Shown here: in pieces, positions 27,821 through 38,159 of the stretch
How the letters are laid out: each line of letters opens with the position of its first letter
Position numbering within the stretch: the first letter of the stretch is position 1
DNA from: Ostreococcus mediterraneus
Lineage: Eukaryota > Chlorophyta > Mamiellophyceae > Mamiellales > Bathycoccaceae
Reading direction: 5' to 3'
Assembly (NCBI GenBank): GCA_012295225.1
Contig: WMKK01000001.1
Location: 932,628 to 996,627, forward strand
DNA: 64,000 nt
The notes under the pieces: generated by a model
Databases searched by the model: none
Seen by the model: only the letters and a program-made list of their open reading frames with translations
Told to the model about the DNA's origin: nothing
Translations under genes and position numbers: made by a program

Positions 27821-28273
27821 ATGACGTCCTTCGCGATCGCTCGCACACCATCCGTGCCGTCTACGCGCGCGCACACGCGTGCCTCACACGCCAGCGCTGC
27901 CGCACGCGCGCGGTCGACCTCCTCCGTCGTCGTCCGCGCGCTCGAGCGCGCAAAGGATGACGACGCGCCGTCCACCGCCGATGCCCTCGAGGAGGTGCCA
28001 GCGCGCGTTCCCGACGTGCCGCCAGCCAAGGAGTCTACGCCGGCGCCGGAGGACATCGGTGAAGCCATTCGTGCGGCGAAGGAAGCTAAGGCTGACGAAG
28101 GCGCAAACATCTTCGCGGGCGCACTCGAAGAAGTTGGGTTGATCGAGTGGCCGAGCGCGGGCAAGGCGTTGGGAACCACCGGGCTCGTCATGGGCGGGAT
28201 CTTTGGATCCGCCGCGGTGCTTCTTGGCGTGAACGGGCTGCTTAGCGAGTTGTCTCAGAAATTGTTTCCTTGA
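27821..28273 (+). CDS. SECE1: Plastid preprotein translocase subunit SecE
   Basis: A 150-residue precursor. The first 45 residues are a Ser/Ala/Arg/Thr-rich transit peptide, then an acidic linker. The C-terminal 45 residues are the SecE core: GLIEWPSAGKALGTTGLVMG continues into one hydrophobic helix (GGIFGSAAVLLGVNGLLSEL) and ends SQKLFP. The EWPS element before the helix and the length of the tail match plant chloroplast SecE, the small subunit of the thylakoid SecY/E translocase. It is the first gene of the strand-alternating run. A TGTAAT poly(A)-like signal lies at 28313. Confidence 0.9.
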   Translation: MTSFAIARTPSVPSTRAHTRASHASAAARARSTSSVVVRALERAKDDDAPSTADALEEVPARVPDVPPAKESTPAPEDIGEAIRAAKEAKADEGANIFAGALEEVGLIEWPSAGKALGTTGLVMGGIFGSAAVLLGVNGLLSELSQKLFP

Positions 28274-28312
28274 TTGTCGTGCGTTGCGAGCGAGTTAGAC
28301 GCGCTGCGCGCA

Positions 28313-28318
28313 TGTAAT
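28313..28318 (+). terminator. TGTAAT poly(A)-signal candidate of SecE
   Basis: Forty nt after the SecE stop, in a 198-bp convergent gap with no other recognisable feature. Confidence 0.5.
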
Positions 28319-28471
28319 ACCATATTTTACTTAGGTTTCAGTGTTTCGGCGTTATCCACGTTGAGACGGAGGACGAAGACGCACTTTTTGTGAATCGGGT
28401 TCGTTTAAAACAATATCAAGTATACACACGCGGGCCAAATATGTGGTGGTGCACGCACGCTGTGTACGCGA

Positions 28472-29428
28472 TTAAACGCTCACGAATTTCGCGCACGCGT
28501 TGTAGATTTTCTGCATGAACTCAGCCTCCTTGAGTAAACCAGCTTCGCGCGCCGTGTTTTCGTTCGTCTTGAGCAACGCCATCAAGTTGATGTCCAATTC
28601 GCCCGTCTCAACCATTTCAAGAATCATCGCCTTCTTATCCTTGGCGGTGAGTAATTTCATCATGCGTTCGCGCGGTTGCAACATAGCCTTGGTGGTTTGA
28701 TCGACAAAGCCCACGAATCCGCTCGTCACCGTGAACAACGCCTCCCGACGCTCCTTGTCCAACCCGTCGGCGGTTTCGATGCTCGCCTTTAACGCGTTAA
28801 AGAATTCATCCGTCAGCAACGGACGGCAGCGCACAATCTCATACTCCATTTCATTAATTTCCGTCTCGAAGAAGTATTGCACCAACCCTTCCGGGTCATT
28901 TTGCGGTTGCACGCGCGCGTCCCGTTCCGCTTGCAACTTTTCCCGCTCCTCCTTGTGTTTCTTCTTCAGCTCCTCCTCCATCTCCTTCTCCGCCTCCGCA
29001 GCCTTAATGCTCAATCGTCGGTCAATCAACATCGACGAAGACGTCTCATCGACGTCAGGAAACAATCCATCCGGATCGTACGCAATCTCCAACGCATCCG
29101 GATTCTTCGTCGACACCTTGTTGTCATCCTTGGACATGGCGCGCCCCGACGCGTCCACCAACGTCTTTCGGTTCAACTCCGCCGCACCCGCGCCTTCGAA
29201 CGTGATGCGCTGCCCGAGCTTTTGTTGAAGAATGGCTAAATCTTGTGGATCGACGTCGGCGCGAGCAATCGTGCGGCGTCTCGGCGCGCCGTCGCGCGAA
29301 CCCGCGCGCGAGAGACCCCCTAATGGGTTAGCGCCCTTGTGCGCCGCCGCCGTCGTCGCCGTCGTCGCGCGCACCCGCGTCGGCGTCGCCGTCGCCGTCG
29401 CGCGCATCGTCATCATCGTCATCATCAT
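28472..29428 (-). CDS. Conserved plastid-targeted protein of unknown function
   Basis: A 318-residue protein with a Thr/Ala/Arg/Met-rich leader. The middle part (about residues 150-185) is a charged helix (AAEAEKEMEEELKKKHKEER). The C-terminal 130 residues are a compact helical domain (EGLVQYFFETEINEMEYEIV, PRERMMKLLTAKDKKAMILE, LLKTNENTAREAGLLKEAEF). The layout recalls uncharacterised chloroplast proteins of land plants such as At4g37920; I hold that only as a possibility. The reading frame is open through a (GTC/GAC)n microsatellite upstream, but the first ATG is at 29428, with others at 29416 and 29407. It is convergent with SecE and divergent from the carrier gene. Confidence 0.7.
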   Translation of the reverse strand: MMMTMMTMRATATATPTRVRATTATTAAAHKGANPLGGLSRAGSRDGAPRRRTIARADVDPQDLAILQQKLGQRITFEGAGAAELNRKTLVDASGRAMSKDDNKVSTKNPDALEIAYDPDGLFPDVDETSSSMLIDRRLSIKAAEAEKEMEEELKKKHKEEREKLQAERDARVQPQNDPEGLVQYFFETEINEMEYEIVRCRPLLTDEFFNALKASIETADGLDKERREALFTVTSGFVGFVDQTTKAMLQPRERMMKLLTAKDKKAMILEMVETGELDINLMALLKTNENTAREAGLLKEAEFMQKIYNACAKFVSV

Positions 29429-29484
29429 TCTCGTCGTCGTCGTCGTCGTCAAATGTGTCGTCGTCGTCGTCGTCGTCGTCGTCA
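29398..29484. repeat. (GTC)n/(GAC)n microsatellite, imperfect
   Basis: Trinucleotide repeats with GTC and ATC units at the 5' end of the plastid protein gene. In frame they would add a poly-Thr/Met leader. The tract runs from the coding start into the 5' region, so the start codon may vary between strains. Confidence 0.8.
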
Positions 29485-29741
29485 CCGAGACGTCCGCTCG
29501 TGTGGATAAATGCCGCCCGCGCCGGCGCCGGCGCCCAGGACATCGACATCAATCGCGCGCTTGACATCGATCGCGCGCGCGCGGCATCGCGCGAGACGAT
29601 GTTTTGCCATCGATGCCGCCGATGTCGCCGCGCCGTCGTCGCGCGCTCGCGCGCGCGGTGTCGGTCGCGCGGCGGTGCGCTTTTTCGTTGGGTCGATGAC
29701 GTCGACCGTCCTGATCGCGATAACGCGACGCGCCGCGGACG
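29429..29741. other. 313-bp divergent intergenic region
   Basis: Shared upstream region of the plastid protein gene and the carrier gene. It contains the microsatellite and very GC-rich alternating CG stretches, and no TATA-like tract or gene that I can support. Confidence 0.35.
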
Positions 29742-31283
29742 ATGCGCGCGACACCGGCGCGGGCGACGCGCGCGGTGGGCGCACACGGGTGCGTGCGGGC
29801 GGTGCGCGAGCGCGCGCGCGGTGGCGGTGCGCGCGCGCGCGGTGGGACGTCGCGGAGCGCGGCGGATGACGATAGCGCGAGATGTCGAGGCGCGGGCGCT
29901 GGGGCGGCGTCTGCGGTGTTTGACGCGCGCGCGGCGTTCGTGGCGCTGGGGGCGACGGCGGTGATTGGGTTGGCGAGCGCGTCTGCGGTGCGCGCGGAAG
30001 GATTCGGGTCGTCGACGTCGGCTGTGGTGAATCAGCCAAAGCGCGGGGTGGAGGTGGAGACGTTGTTACGGTTGGATGAAAAGGCGCGAAATAGAGAGAC
30101 ATCGGCGCTGACGAGAGGGAACATAGATATTTTATTGCAAGAGTTGAATGCGTTGAATGCTGTTGATGAGCAGGAGCTCGAACAGGTGGATGCGGAGTTG
30201 GCGCTGTTGGCGGCGCAGAACCTCGAAGGCGAGTTGAATGATTTTGTGAATTCAGACGCGTATGCGAATTTGAGTGCGCAAAAGCAGCGTATTGTGGAGA
30301 AGCGCGCGAATGAGGCTGCGTTGCAACGACGATTAAAGGAGCGCAAGGTGATTTTTGGTCAGCTCGCGGCGCAGTCGCCGGTGATTGTGTACGGCGCCGC
30401 GTTTGTGGCGTCGGTTGTGAGTAACACGGCGATGCACCCACTGGATACCATGAAAGTGAGAAAGATTTCATTAAAGCAGAACAAGGGTATCGAGGCGAGC
30501 TTGGATGAGGAAATGGGTGCGAATGATACGATGGACTACGAGCCCACGTGGGACGAAATCGTCGGTGAAGATGGATTTAAGTCGCTGTACTCTGGCTTGA
30601 TGCCAAATTTAGCCAAGGAGGGCGTCCCGCTCGGGGTGTATTTGGGCTTGTACGAGTACGCTAAGGACTATTTGCTCACCTTCGATGACTTTCGTCCACA
30701 TCCGATTGCTATTTATCTCGTCGCTGGTGGGTTTGGGGAGTTTTTCGCATCGATTTTGCGCGTTCCGGCTGAAGCGGTGAAGAACGGAACGCAAATCGGC
30801 TTAACGGTTGGTGAAGCTTGGCAAACCAATGTCGCGACGCCGGCGGCGGCAAAGAACTTGTTCAAGTGCTGGAAGACTGCTTTAATCCGTGACATCCCGT
30901 TCGGGGGCATCCAGCTCGCGATCTTCGAGTACTTGAAGCTCATCCTCATTTCGTTGAGTATTCAGGCGCTCGATCCCGACGCGCCCGTCACCGAGGCGCT
31001 GTTTGGCGCGATTGGGGGGTCCATAGCGGCGTATATCACTACACCCGTGGACGTCGTCATCACGCGCATGATCAACGAACGCAAAAGCCAAGCAGAGGCT
31101 GGCTTACCAGAAGACACCGAGGGTACCTCGCCCACGGAAACCGCGCGTGCGGTTTGGGACGAGCAAGGGCTCGCCGGTTTCTTCGTCGGTGGCAGAGAAA
31201 GAATCCTATATTGGGGTCCTGCCATTAGTATATTCTTAACAGTGTACTGCCGAATTCGGCAACACTACATCGTCCTGCCTTAA
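29742..31283 (+). CDS. Mitochondrial-carrier-family protein, probably plastid envelope
   Basis: A 513-residue carrier with an unusually long N-terminal extension. Residues 1-85 are Arg/Ala-rich and end with a hydrophobic stretch (FVALGATAVIGLASASAVRAEG). A charged helical segment (about 95-200) follows, then three carrier repeats. Visible signatures are MHPLDTMKVR (repeat 1, PxDxxKxR), VPAEAVKNGTQIG (repeat 2, degenerate PxE) and TTPVDVVITRMI (repeat 3, PxDxxxTR), with the aromatic-belt motifs LYSGLMPNL and FFVGGRERILYWGP. Helical extensions of this kind occur in plant plastid S-adenosylmethionine-carrier-like proteins; the substrate cannot be read here. The stop at 31283 is 87 bp from the convergent zinc-finger gene. 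Confidence 0.82.
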   Translation: MRATPARATRAVGAHGCVRAVRERARGGGARARGGTSRSAADDDSARCRGAGAGAASAVFDARAAFVALGATAVIGLASASAVRAEGFGSSTSAVVNQPKRGVEVETLLRLDEKARNRETSALTRGNIDILLQELNALNAVDEQELEQVDAELALLAAQNLEGELNDFVNSDAYANLSAQKQRIVEKRANEAALQRRLKERKVIFGQLAAQSPVIVYGAAFVASVVSNTAMHPLDTMKVRKISLKQNKGIEASLDEEMGANDTMDYEPTWDEIVGEDGFKSLYSGLMPNLAKEGVPLGVYLGLYEYAKDYLLTFDDFRPHPIAIYLVAGGFGEFFASILRVPAEAVKNGTQIGLTVGEAWQTNVATPAAAKNLFKCWKTALIRDIPFGGIQLAIFEYLKLILISLSIQALDPDAPVTEALFGAIGGSIAAYITTPVDVVITRMINERKSQAEAGLPEDTEGTSPTETARAVWDEQGLAGFFVGGRERILYWGPAISIFLTVYCRIRQHYIVLP

Positions 31284-31316
31284 GCAACTTTAGCTAATCA
31301 CACACTTTGGTAAATA

Positions 31317-31322
31317 ATTACA
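31317..31322 (-). terminator. TGTAAT poly(A)-signal candidate (minus strand)
   Basis: ATTACA on the plus strand, about 49 nt after the stop of the zinc-finger gene, in the 87-bp convergent gap. Confidence 0.45.
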
Positions 31323-31370
31323 CGCTCGCTGCCGCTATCGCGAACGCGCTACACCGCGATATTCGATCCA

Positions 31371-31814
31371 TCATCGCCAATCGCTGTTACGATAGTACAA
31401 GAACTTATTCCCTTGACAACGCGAGCACACAATCGTCCCAACCTTCTTCGACCCAGCGCACGTCTTGCACTTCTCCTCTCCAACCTTTTTCGCCCCAAAG
31501 CCAAACACTCCCCCCTTCATCACCGGCACCATCCCGGGTTTATCGCACCGCGCCGTGCTCCCATCGATCGTCCATCCCGACGCGCCGATATCATTACACG
31601 TGAAACACTTCACCACGCCCGTGCCTTCGCATCGATCGCACGGTTTCTTGCTCAATCCGCCTTGAATGTTCGACCCGTCGGGAACTTTTGAAGCGCGCGC
31701 GCGCGCGCACGCACCGCGCGTCACGGGCGCGGGCGCGACGCGACGCACGGGTGCGTCGAGGAACCCACGCGGGACGCGTGCGATGCGCGCGGGTGGCGTC
31801 GCGATGGCGCGCAT
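31371..31814 (-). CDS. Plastid DnaJ-type zinc-finger protein (BSD2/PSA2-like)
   Basis: A 147-residue protein without a J domain but with the DnaJ Cys-rich zinc-finger pattern: CDRCEGTGVVKCFTC and CKTCAGSKKVGTIVCSRCQG, four CxxC pairs in two half-sites. A GVFGFGAKKVG spacer lies between them. Small plastid proteins of this type (BSD2 for Rubisco assembly, PSA2 and LQY1-like for photosystems) are assembly chaperones or thiol isomerases; which one this is cannot be told. An Arg/Ala-rich transit peptide precedes the finger. I start at 31814; an in-frame ATG at 31892 is possible and would leave 42 bp to the divergent RAD50 start. Confidence 0.82.
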   Translation of the reverse strand: MRAIATPPARIARVPRGFLDAPVRRVAPAPVTRGACARARASKVPDGSNIQGGLSKKPCDRCEGTGVVKCFTCNDIGASGWTIDGSTARCDKPGMVPVMKGGVFGFGAKKVGEEKCKTCAGSKKVGTIVCSRCQGNKFLYYRNSDWR

Positions 31815-31934
31815 CGATGGTGGACGTGCGGCGCGCGCGCGTGAATGAGGCACCGAGCGCGACAGCTGAGCGTCAGATTGCGACGCGCGCATCTCCACGG
31901 TGGCGATCGCGCGCGGGCGCGACAGCGACGCGCG

Positions 31935-34900
31935 ATGTGTACGGTTGATAAGGTGCGCGCGCGTGCGCGCGCGTTCGAGCGCGTTGGTGCGCGCGTTCAG
32001 CGGCTGGGATGTGCGAAAGTTGACGCGCGTCTCGGCTGTCGAGATGTGATGAAGTTTGAAACGTCGATGCGTGTGCTGTGACTAACCGCCGCGGCGTTCA
32101 TCGTGACGCGTTGAATCCGCGCGCAGTTGCTGATTAAGGGCATACGCTCGTTCTCGCCTGATAATGAGCACGTGATTCAGTTTCCGAAACCGTTGACGTT
32201 GATTGTCGGAAGGAACGGCGCCGGGAAGACGACGATAATCGAATGTTTGAAAATGGGCTCGACTGGGGAGTTACCACCGAGTGCGCGGTCGGGGCAGGCG
32301 TTTATTCACGATCCGAAAGTAGCGGATGTCACCGAAGTGAAGGCGCAGATCAAGTTGCGATTTAGAAATATGTTGGGGAAACCGTTTGTGGTGATTCGTT
32401 CGTTTCAGCTCACGCAAAAGGCGCGAGGAAAATTAGAAAAGAAGGATTTAGACAGCGTGATTCAGAGCGTGGATGAGCACGGGGAGAAAGTGAGCATTTC
32501 TAAGAAGTGCGTGGACATCAACGCTGAAGTGCCCGCGTTGATGGGGGTTTCAAAGGCGATTTTGGAAAACGTCGTCTTCGTGCATCAAGAGGAATCAAAT
32601 TGGCCACTCGGAGACAGCGCTGGTTTAAAGAAGAAGTTTGATGATATTTTTAGCGCAACCAAGTACACGAAAGCGTTGGAGCACATTCGTAAATTGAAAA
32701 CGGAACAAACATCGTTGATTCGTGATTTTAAAGGCAAGGTGGAGTCGTTGAAGATTCAAAAAGACCATGCAATGAAGTTACGAGAAACGTACGAGACGAA
32801 TTCAAAAAAAGCGGATGAGCTCACCGCGCGAATGGCGGAGTTCGATGACAAGATTCAAGAAGCACAAGAAGAAATATCCCAAGCAGAGGCTGTGCTCGCC
32901 GCTGTGCGCGTGATTCACGAAAAACGTCACGGCTTGATTGCTCGTCGTGAGGCGGTAAAATCTGAAAACGCGCGCAAGCTCGCGAGCATTTCAACCGAAC
33001 TAACTGAAAGCTTAGACGAACTCGAGAAGATGAGCGATACTTTCAACCAAAAATTCTCGACGATGAAACAAGAGCGTGATGGTATGGAACGCAAGGTGAC
33101 TGATGTACGATTAGAAGTGGAAGCATTGAAGGAGCATCGCGAGCGCTTGATTAAGACGGCTGGTCGGCTCGGCGCAGAGGCGGAAGCTCAGTCGAAGCGA
33201 TTAGAAGAACGTTTAGCTTTTGCTCAATCTGCGGTGTCAAAACACCCAGAGTTAGGAATTTCCGCTGCGTCCGAGTTGAACTGCGAAGCGGTTTCAGACG
33301 CACTTGCGCAGAGATTAACGATGCGACAGCAAGCAAGCGAGCGCATGCGCACGAAGCATCGCGAGATGGATGCGGCAACTGGGGCGAAAATTGATGAGAT
33401 TACGCAGCGCTTAAGCTCGCACACGCAACGAATTCAGCTCATCAATGAACAGCAAGACGCACGTAAAGCTAGATTAGAGGCGATTAACAAGGAGCTTGGC
33501 GAGAATGCAGTGAGCGACGCGGCGATCGAAGAACTTGAGAATCGCGTAAAGCGCGCGAACGAACTGTACACTTCGAAAATTAAGTCAGATTTCACGGTCC
33601 AACTCAAGGCTGACATGGAGAAGACTGAAAGCGCGTTGGTAGAGGTTGAGCGAGCATTGTCCAAGTTGCGCTCTGAGCAAGAGCACGCTGCGCAGGCTGG
33701 TGAAAGTGAGTTGAAGTTGCGTTTGAAGAAGGAGGAATTGTTTTCCAAGAATGACGCTCTTGAGACACTTTTGGAAGCACGCGGTGAACGGTTGCGATCT
33801 ATTTTCGGCGCGGCTATGCCGATGCACGTAGAGCTTAAGGATGCCGTAATGGAAAAGATGAGTGACTTGGGCGATGAGTTGGCAAGCGCGCAGAGTGAAG
33901 TCAACGTGTGCGAAGCAAATGTTACCGTATTGGAGCACGAGGTGGAGACTGCAAAGTCGTCCCTAAAGAAACTTAAAGAAGATATGAATGCCATTCAACA
34001 GAGTGAAAAGGTGGAGGCAACTGCTCAAGTTTTAGGTGCAGGAGGTTTTGCTGGGTATGGTGAGGCGCTCGATGCCGTCAATCGCGAGGTCGGAGACGTT
34101 GAATCAAACATGACGACGCTTACATCCATGCAAAACTTGTTCACACGTTTCGTAGAAGATGCTGAAAAGAATCAATCGTGTTCTCTGTGTAAGCGGGGAT
34201 TTCAATCGATTGAAGCCACAGATGCGTTCATCAAAGACATGCAAACAAACTTAGCCAACGCTCCGGCGACGATTGCCAATTTGGAAGAACGCGTTGAAAA
34301 GGCGAGAGAGCGCAGACGATTGTTGCAAGAGCTTGGTGAAACTGTTGCGCTGTACAAGAGACTCGTTGAAAAACTCCCAGAGGCAGAATTATTACTGTCC
34401 AGGTCTGAAGAGAGTCTTTCAACTGCGATCCAAGCGAAAAGGTCTGCCACCGAGAACCTCACGAGCAAGCAACACGCTCACGCAGAGACATCAAGCGTCG
34501 TTGAAGACGCCGGCAACATTTCCCGGATTGCGAAAGAAGTCGAAGTTCTCCAGCGCGCAGTTGATGGTCTTGAAAATAGTGCTCTAGGTTCCAGCGGCGA
34601 TGGCAGATCCGCATCTGACATTGTCAACGACATTGAGCTTCTCGATGTTAAGCGCGAAGCTTCCGAGCGCGAAAAGCAAATTCTTCTCAAGCGCAAAGAG
34701 CGTCATGAAACGGAATTACTTACACTTGAGCGAAATGCACGCGATTTACGCGAAGAGTTGCTATTAGCGCAAACTCGAGTGGAAAAGCGGACGCAGTTGA
34801 AGACGGAGGCGAATGACATCTCAAAGGCAATCACAAAAGATACGTCTGAGCAAAAGCGCATGGAGGAGGAACGCGCGCCTGGACTTGCAGAAAAAGATGC

Positions 34901-36047
34901 ACTCGCCGCCGAACGCGAAACACAGCGCGACGTGCAAAGTAAGGAACAGAACGTGCTGGAAAACGAGATTCGCGAGTTGCAACGCGTCGTCGATACGCTA
35001 AATGGTATGAATAAAACCATCGCACAGGCGCAATCGTCTGGTACCACCGAGAGTTTAGCCAAACACACTGCATCATTGGATGAAACGAATGAAAAAATAG
35101 AAACATTAGAAGGTAAATGGCGCGCGCGTTCCAAGCAGCTCAAAACCAAGGATGAAATCATCGCGCGACAGAGTGATCTCAAACGTGAGTTGGAAGACAA
35201 CATTGCTTACCTTAGAGGCAAGCGCGAGGAGGAGACGCTGTTGCAGGAAATTGACCAGCTCTCGAGTGAAATCCACAACATGGGCGAAATGACCGAGGTG
35301 GAGAAGAAGTTGCGCCAGCAAACTAATGCGAAGAACGATTTACGTACTGAGCACGCCGAAGCTCAAGGGCGTGTGAAGGCGCACAGAGAGGCGATGGCGG
35401 CGGCAAGCGCGCAGCTCAAGGGTGCCGAGTACAATAACATCGAGAGCCGTTTGTCCAAGCAACTTGTAGAGTTGAAAACGTATGAGATGGTGAGTCAAGA
35501 TCTTGACCGCTATCACCACGCACTTGACAAGGCTTTGATGTCGTTTCATGCGAGCAAGATGGAGGAAATTAATAAAGTTGTCCGCGAATTGTGGCAGCGA
35601 ACCTACCGTGGTCAAGACATTGATAGTATTCAAATTCGAAGTGACTCGGAAGGTACGGGTCGTAGTTCGTACAACTACCGAGTCGTCATGCTTGTAGGCG
35701 GCGCTGAGCTTGAGATGCGAGGTCGATGCAGTGCGGGCCAAAAAGTGCTCGCGTGCTTGATTATTCGCCTCGCATTGGCTGAGACGTTCTGTTTGAACTG
35801 TGGAATCTTGGCACTAGACGAGCCTACGACAAATCTGGACGCACCAAATTCCGACGCATTGGCGCGATCGTTGATTGAAATCATGAAGAGCAGACGTGAC
35901 CAAGAGAACTTTCAACTGATTGTCATCACTCATGACATGGAATTCGCTCACTTGCTTGGTCAGCGAGAGCTTACGGATTACTACTGGCGCGTGTCCAAGA
36001 ATGATAACCAGCAATCTTCTATCACTCGAGAAGAAATTTACGACTGA
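31935..36047 (+). CDS. RAD50: RAD50, MRN/MRX complex ATPase
   Basis: DNA double-strand-break repair ATPase, partner of MRE11 and NBS1. Exon 1 (31935-31952) encodes MCTVDK; a 174-nt intron (31953-32126) follows. Exon 2 starts LLIKGIRSFSPDNEHVIQF, so the mature start resembles that of plant RAD50 (MSTVDKMLIKGIRSF), and the total is 1312 residues. Seen: Walker A VGRNGAGKTTIIE, the Q-loop region FVHQEESNWPL, about 1000 residues of coiled coil, the zinc hook QSCSLCKRGF in the middle (about residue 690), the signature GRCSAGQKVLACLIIRLAL, Walker B ILALDEPTTNLD and the His loop IVITHDMEF. The 1306-codon frame has no ATG of its own at the right place (it opens with TTG), which is why exon 1 was sought upstream. 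Confidence 0.96.
31953..32126 (+). other. Predicted 174-nt intron of RAD50
   Basis: Donor GTGCGC directly after AAG (Lys6), branch-like CTAAC at 32082-32086, acceptor CGCGCAG at 32126. The phase-0 join rebuilds the conserved N-terminus of RAD50. Confidence 0.82.
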
Positions 36048-36079
36048 GTATACGGAGTACGACTAGATTCTATCATCTT

Positions 36080-36084
36080 TTACA
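36080..36084 (-). terminator. TGTAA poly(A)-signal candidate (minus strand)
   Basis: TTACA on the plus strand, about 39 nt after the stop of the CaaL-tail gene, in the 75-bp gap convergent with RAD50. Confidence 0.4.
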
Positions 36085-36122
36085 TGCTAATTGATATAAA
36101 TTGAAGCGCTTGTATTGTATCA

Positions 36123-37174
36123 TCAAAGTGCGCCACAGCATACTCTATTCTTGCGCCGACGTTGAATCTTACCATCCGGGCCGACTTTGAGACCCATCGT
36201 TACCGTGTACTCCATTCGGCTGAGTTCAAGTTCAAATCTGTTGAGTTCGTGCTGTAGCAGTTGGTTGTACCACGTTTCATGCTCCTCGGGCCAATTCAAC
36301 GACGTCAAGCCCGCTGGATGCTCCTCTAACGTTACTTTCATTTCCTGTCTTTTATCATTTTCAACCGGACGCAACACTTCGCTTTCCATATCGGTGCCGA
36401 AAATAGACCTTGGTGGTTTGTTTCCAAGACGCTTCGCCTCTGCTACTAATCGTACTTCTTCGCGCCAAACCTCCTCGCGAATAACTCGCGGCGGCTTGCC
36501 GACTCGCCACCACACAACGGCTTTCACCAACTTCTCACGCCTCGCGCAATTTTCCATCACACGTTTTCGGTGCTTAAGAATATCAATCACATCATCAATC
36601 GTCATTGGTTCCTCATCTAGAACGACCGTGAACGGTGCGTCTGGATTTGTCTTGTGAACGATCGCTTCGTATCCCGGGTGTGCCGTCACTGGACTCGGGT
36701 CGCCCGTGCGTCTCAATTTCACGTCCGTCGATTGTACGCGCGCATATTCCAGGGCAGTTTCAATCAAGTCTCTGAAGTTTTCCAGCGTAATATTCGGTTG
36801 CGACGTCCCAGCAACCTTTTTACCCGTGAAGTTCTCCAAGGCGTGCACAACACCCTTCACCGTAAACGCCATCACCTATCGGCCCGCCGCGCGAGTTCAT
36901 CACAACGTCAACGTCAGTCTCCCGGTGGCGCAGTCTCGCGAAACAAATCACACAAATCGCATCACCACGATCGGCCGTAACCCGCAGCACGCGCATCGCC
37001 ACGCACCATGAGCTGCCCGAGCCTCGGCCACAGCGGTTGCAAGCCTTCGTAATAGTTTGCCTGTCGTCGCTCGCGCTCGCCGAGCGTCACCACATCCGTT
37101 TCCCAAAACGGTGGCTCGACGTCGTCTAAATATATGTCGTCCTCCTCGGCCGCGCCGAACCATAGCCACGCCAT
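36123..37174 (-). CDS. Unknown protein with polybasic, CaaL-type C-terminus, two exons
   Basis: A reconstructed 306-residue protein. Exon 1 is 37174-37007 (56 codons, MAWLWFGAAEEDDIYLDD onward), exon 2 is 36875-36123; the join is in phase 0 across a 131-nt intron with GTGCGT donor, ACTGAC branch site and GATAG acceptor. The body is charged and helical with no recognised domain: NFRDLIETALEYARVQ, DDVIDILKHRKRVMEN, and EHETWYNQLLQHELNRFELE near the C-terminus. It ends KIQRRRKNRVCCGAL, i.e. a basic cluster followed by a C-x-x-Leu box of the kind geranylgeranylated by GGTase-I in Rho-type GTPases; here there is no GTPase domain. Prenylation is inference. If the splice is wrong, a 249-residue product from the ATG at 36872 remains. 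It is divergent from the MED19-like gene. Confidence 0.68.
36876..37006 (-). other. Predicted 131-nt intron of the CaaL-tail gene
   Basis: Donor GTGCGT, ACTGAC about 40 nt before the acceptor, acceptor CGATAG. The intron contains an in-frame stop, and the join keeps the frame. Confidence 0.7.
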
Positions 37175-37327
37175 GGGCGAACGATGAACCGCGCGCCTCG
37201 CTGTGAGGCGACGGTTGATTCTCTCATCATTCGGCGCTCGAACCCGCATTCGACGACGCGCGTCGAGCGCGCCGCGTCACGGTTCGCCCGCGCACACCAC
37301 GCACGCATCACTGCCGCGTGTTATCTC

Positions 37328-37957
37328 ATGTCTCGCATCGATGCCGCGCTCGGCGCGCTGCTGAAGAAGCGCGTGGCGGATGCCCATCACGGCGCGCGCG
37401 ATGCGCTCACGCCGCTCGGACTCGCCAAGTTCCGCGCGTACTTTCGCGCGCAGCCCGCGCTGGCGGCGGGGATTGATATCGATAGCGAGATACCGGGGAT
37501 ATCGACCGGGTACGCGCTGCGCGTGGGGCGACAGATGGAACTCGAGCCGATGCTCCGCGCGGCGTTACCGATCGAAAAGCCGAGCATCGCGGCGCCGGAT
37601 CGAGAAACGTTGAAACGAGCGTTCGGTGGTTTACGCGGTGCGCCGTACGTGATGGCGGATGAAGACAAGGGGCCGATTGCGCCCGCCATCGCGGCGGTGA
37701 TCGCGGCGAAAGCTGGGACGGGGAGCGCGGCGGAGGAGAAGACGACGGAGAAGAAGCGTAAACGCGACAAGAGCGAAAAGAAAGAGAAAAAGAGTGAAAA
37801 AAAGAGGCGGCGCGATAGCATGGGTGCAACGATGAGTGAAGGAGGTACGATCTCACAAGGACAGGGCACCACGAGCGGTGGTGGGGCACCGACGTATTCG
37901 CAGGCGAGCGGGGAGACGAAGTCTACGGGCGGCGAGGCCAAGAATTCTGGAGAATAG
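37328..37957 (+). CDS. Mediator subunit MED19-like
   Basis: A 209-residue nuclear-looking protein. The middle block (YALRVGRQMELEPMLRAAL, then PDRETLKRAFGGLRGAPYV) resembles the conserved core of plant MED19 (an RxGxxMELDxL... block followed by a FD.E.L..AF.LR...P block). A strongly basic tail follows (KKRKRDKSEKKEKKSEKKRR), also a MED19 property. The end is a Gly/Ser/Thr-rich disordered stretch. MED19 is a head/middle-module subunit of Mediator that contacts Pol II regulators. The similarity is from memory of the family pattern and is moderate. The start at 37328 is the first Met after the divergent gene start at 37174. Confidence 0.6.
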   Translation: MSRIDAALGALLKKRVADAHHGARDALTPLGLAKFRAYFRAQPALAAGIDIDSEIPGISTGYALRVGRQMELEPMLRAALPIEKPSIAAPDRETLKRAFGGLRGAPYVMADEDKGPIAPAIAAVIAAKAGTGSAAEEKTTEKKRKRDKSEKKEKKSEKKRRRDSMGATMSEGGTISQGQGTTSGGGAPTYSQASGETKSTGGEAKNSGE

Positions 37958-38159
37958 ACAACGGCGAAACGACGGATTAGATGATTATAGCGCACACCGA
38001 GGCAATATTAGCAATCAATGGTAACGTACAAAATGGTTTACAACAGTTCCGCACGAGTGCGGTGTGGTGTCGAGACGCTCATGTTTGGCTTGGCTTGACA
38101 AAAACTTTTGTCTGCGTTCGACGATGTATCATCGTTATGGTCAAAGTCATTGAAGCGTG
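37958..38159. other. 202-bp convergent intergenic region
   Basis: A/T-richer 3' flanks of the MED19-like and EF-hand genes. TTACA at 38038-38042 gives TGTAA on the minus strand. Nothing else recognised. Confidence 0.35.

Noticed and set aside
29482-30471. A 329-codon minus-strand frame opposite the carrier gene
   Set aside because: Pro/Arg/Thr-rich shadow; the plus strand has all three carrier signatures.
32073-32126. A 54-nt intron at the start of RAD50, giving MKFETSMR before LLIKGIRS
   Set aside because: The branch-like CTAAC would lie about 10 nt from the donor, too close. The upstream exon with MCTVDK and a GTGCGC donor fits the plant RAD50 start and gives normal spacing.
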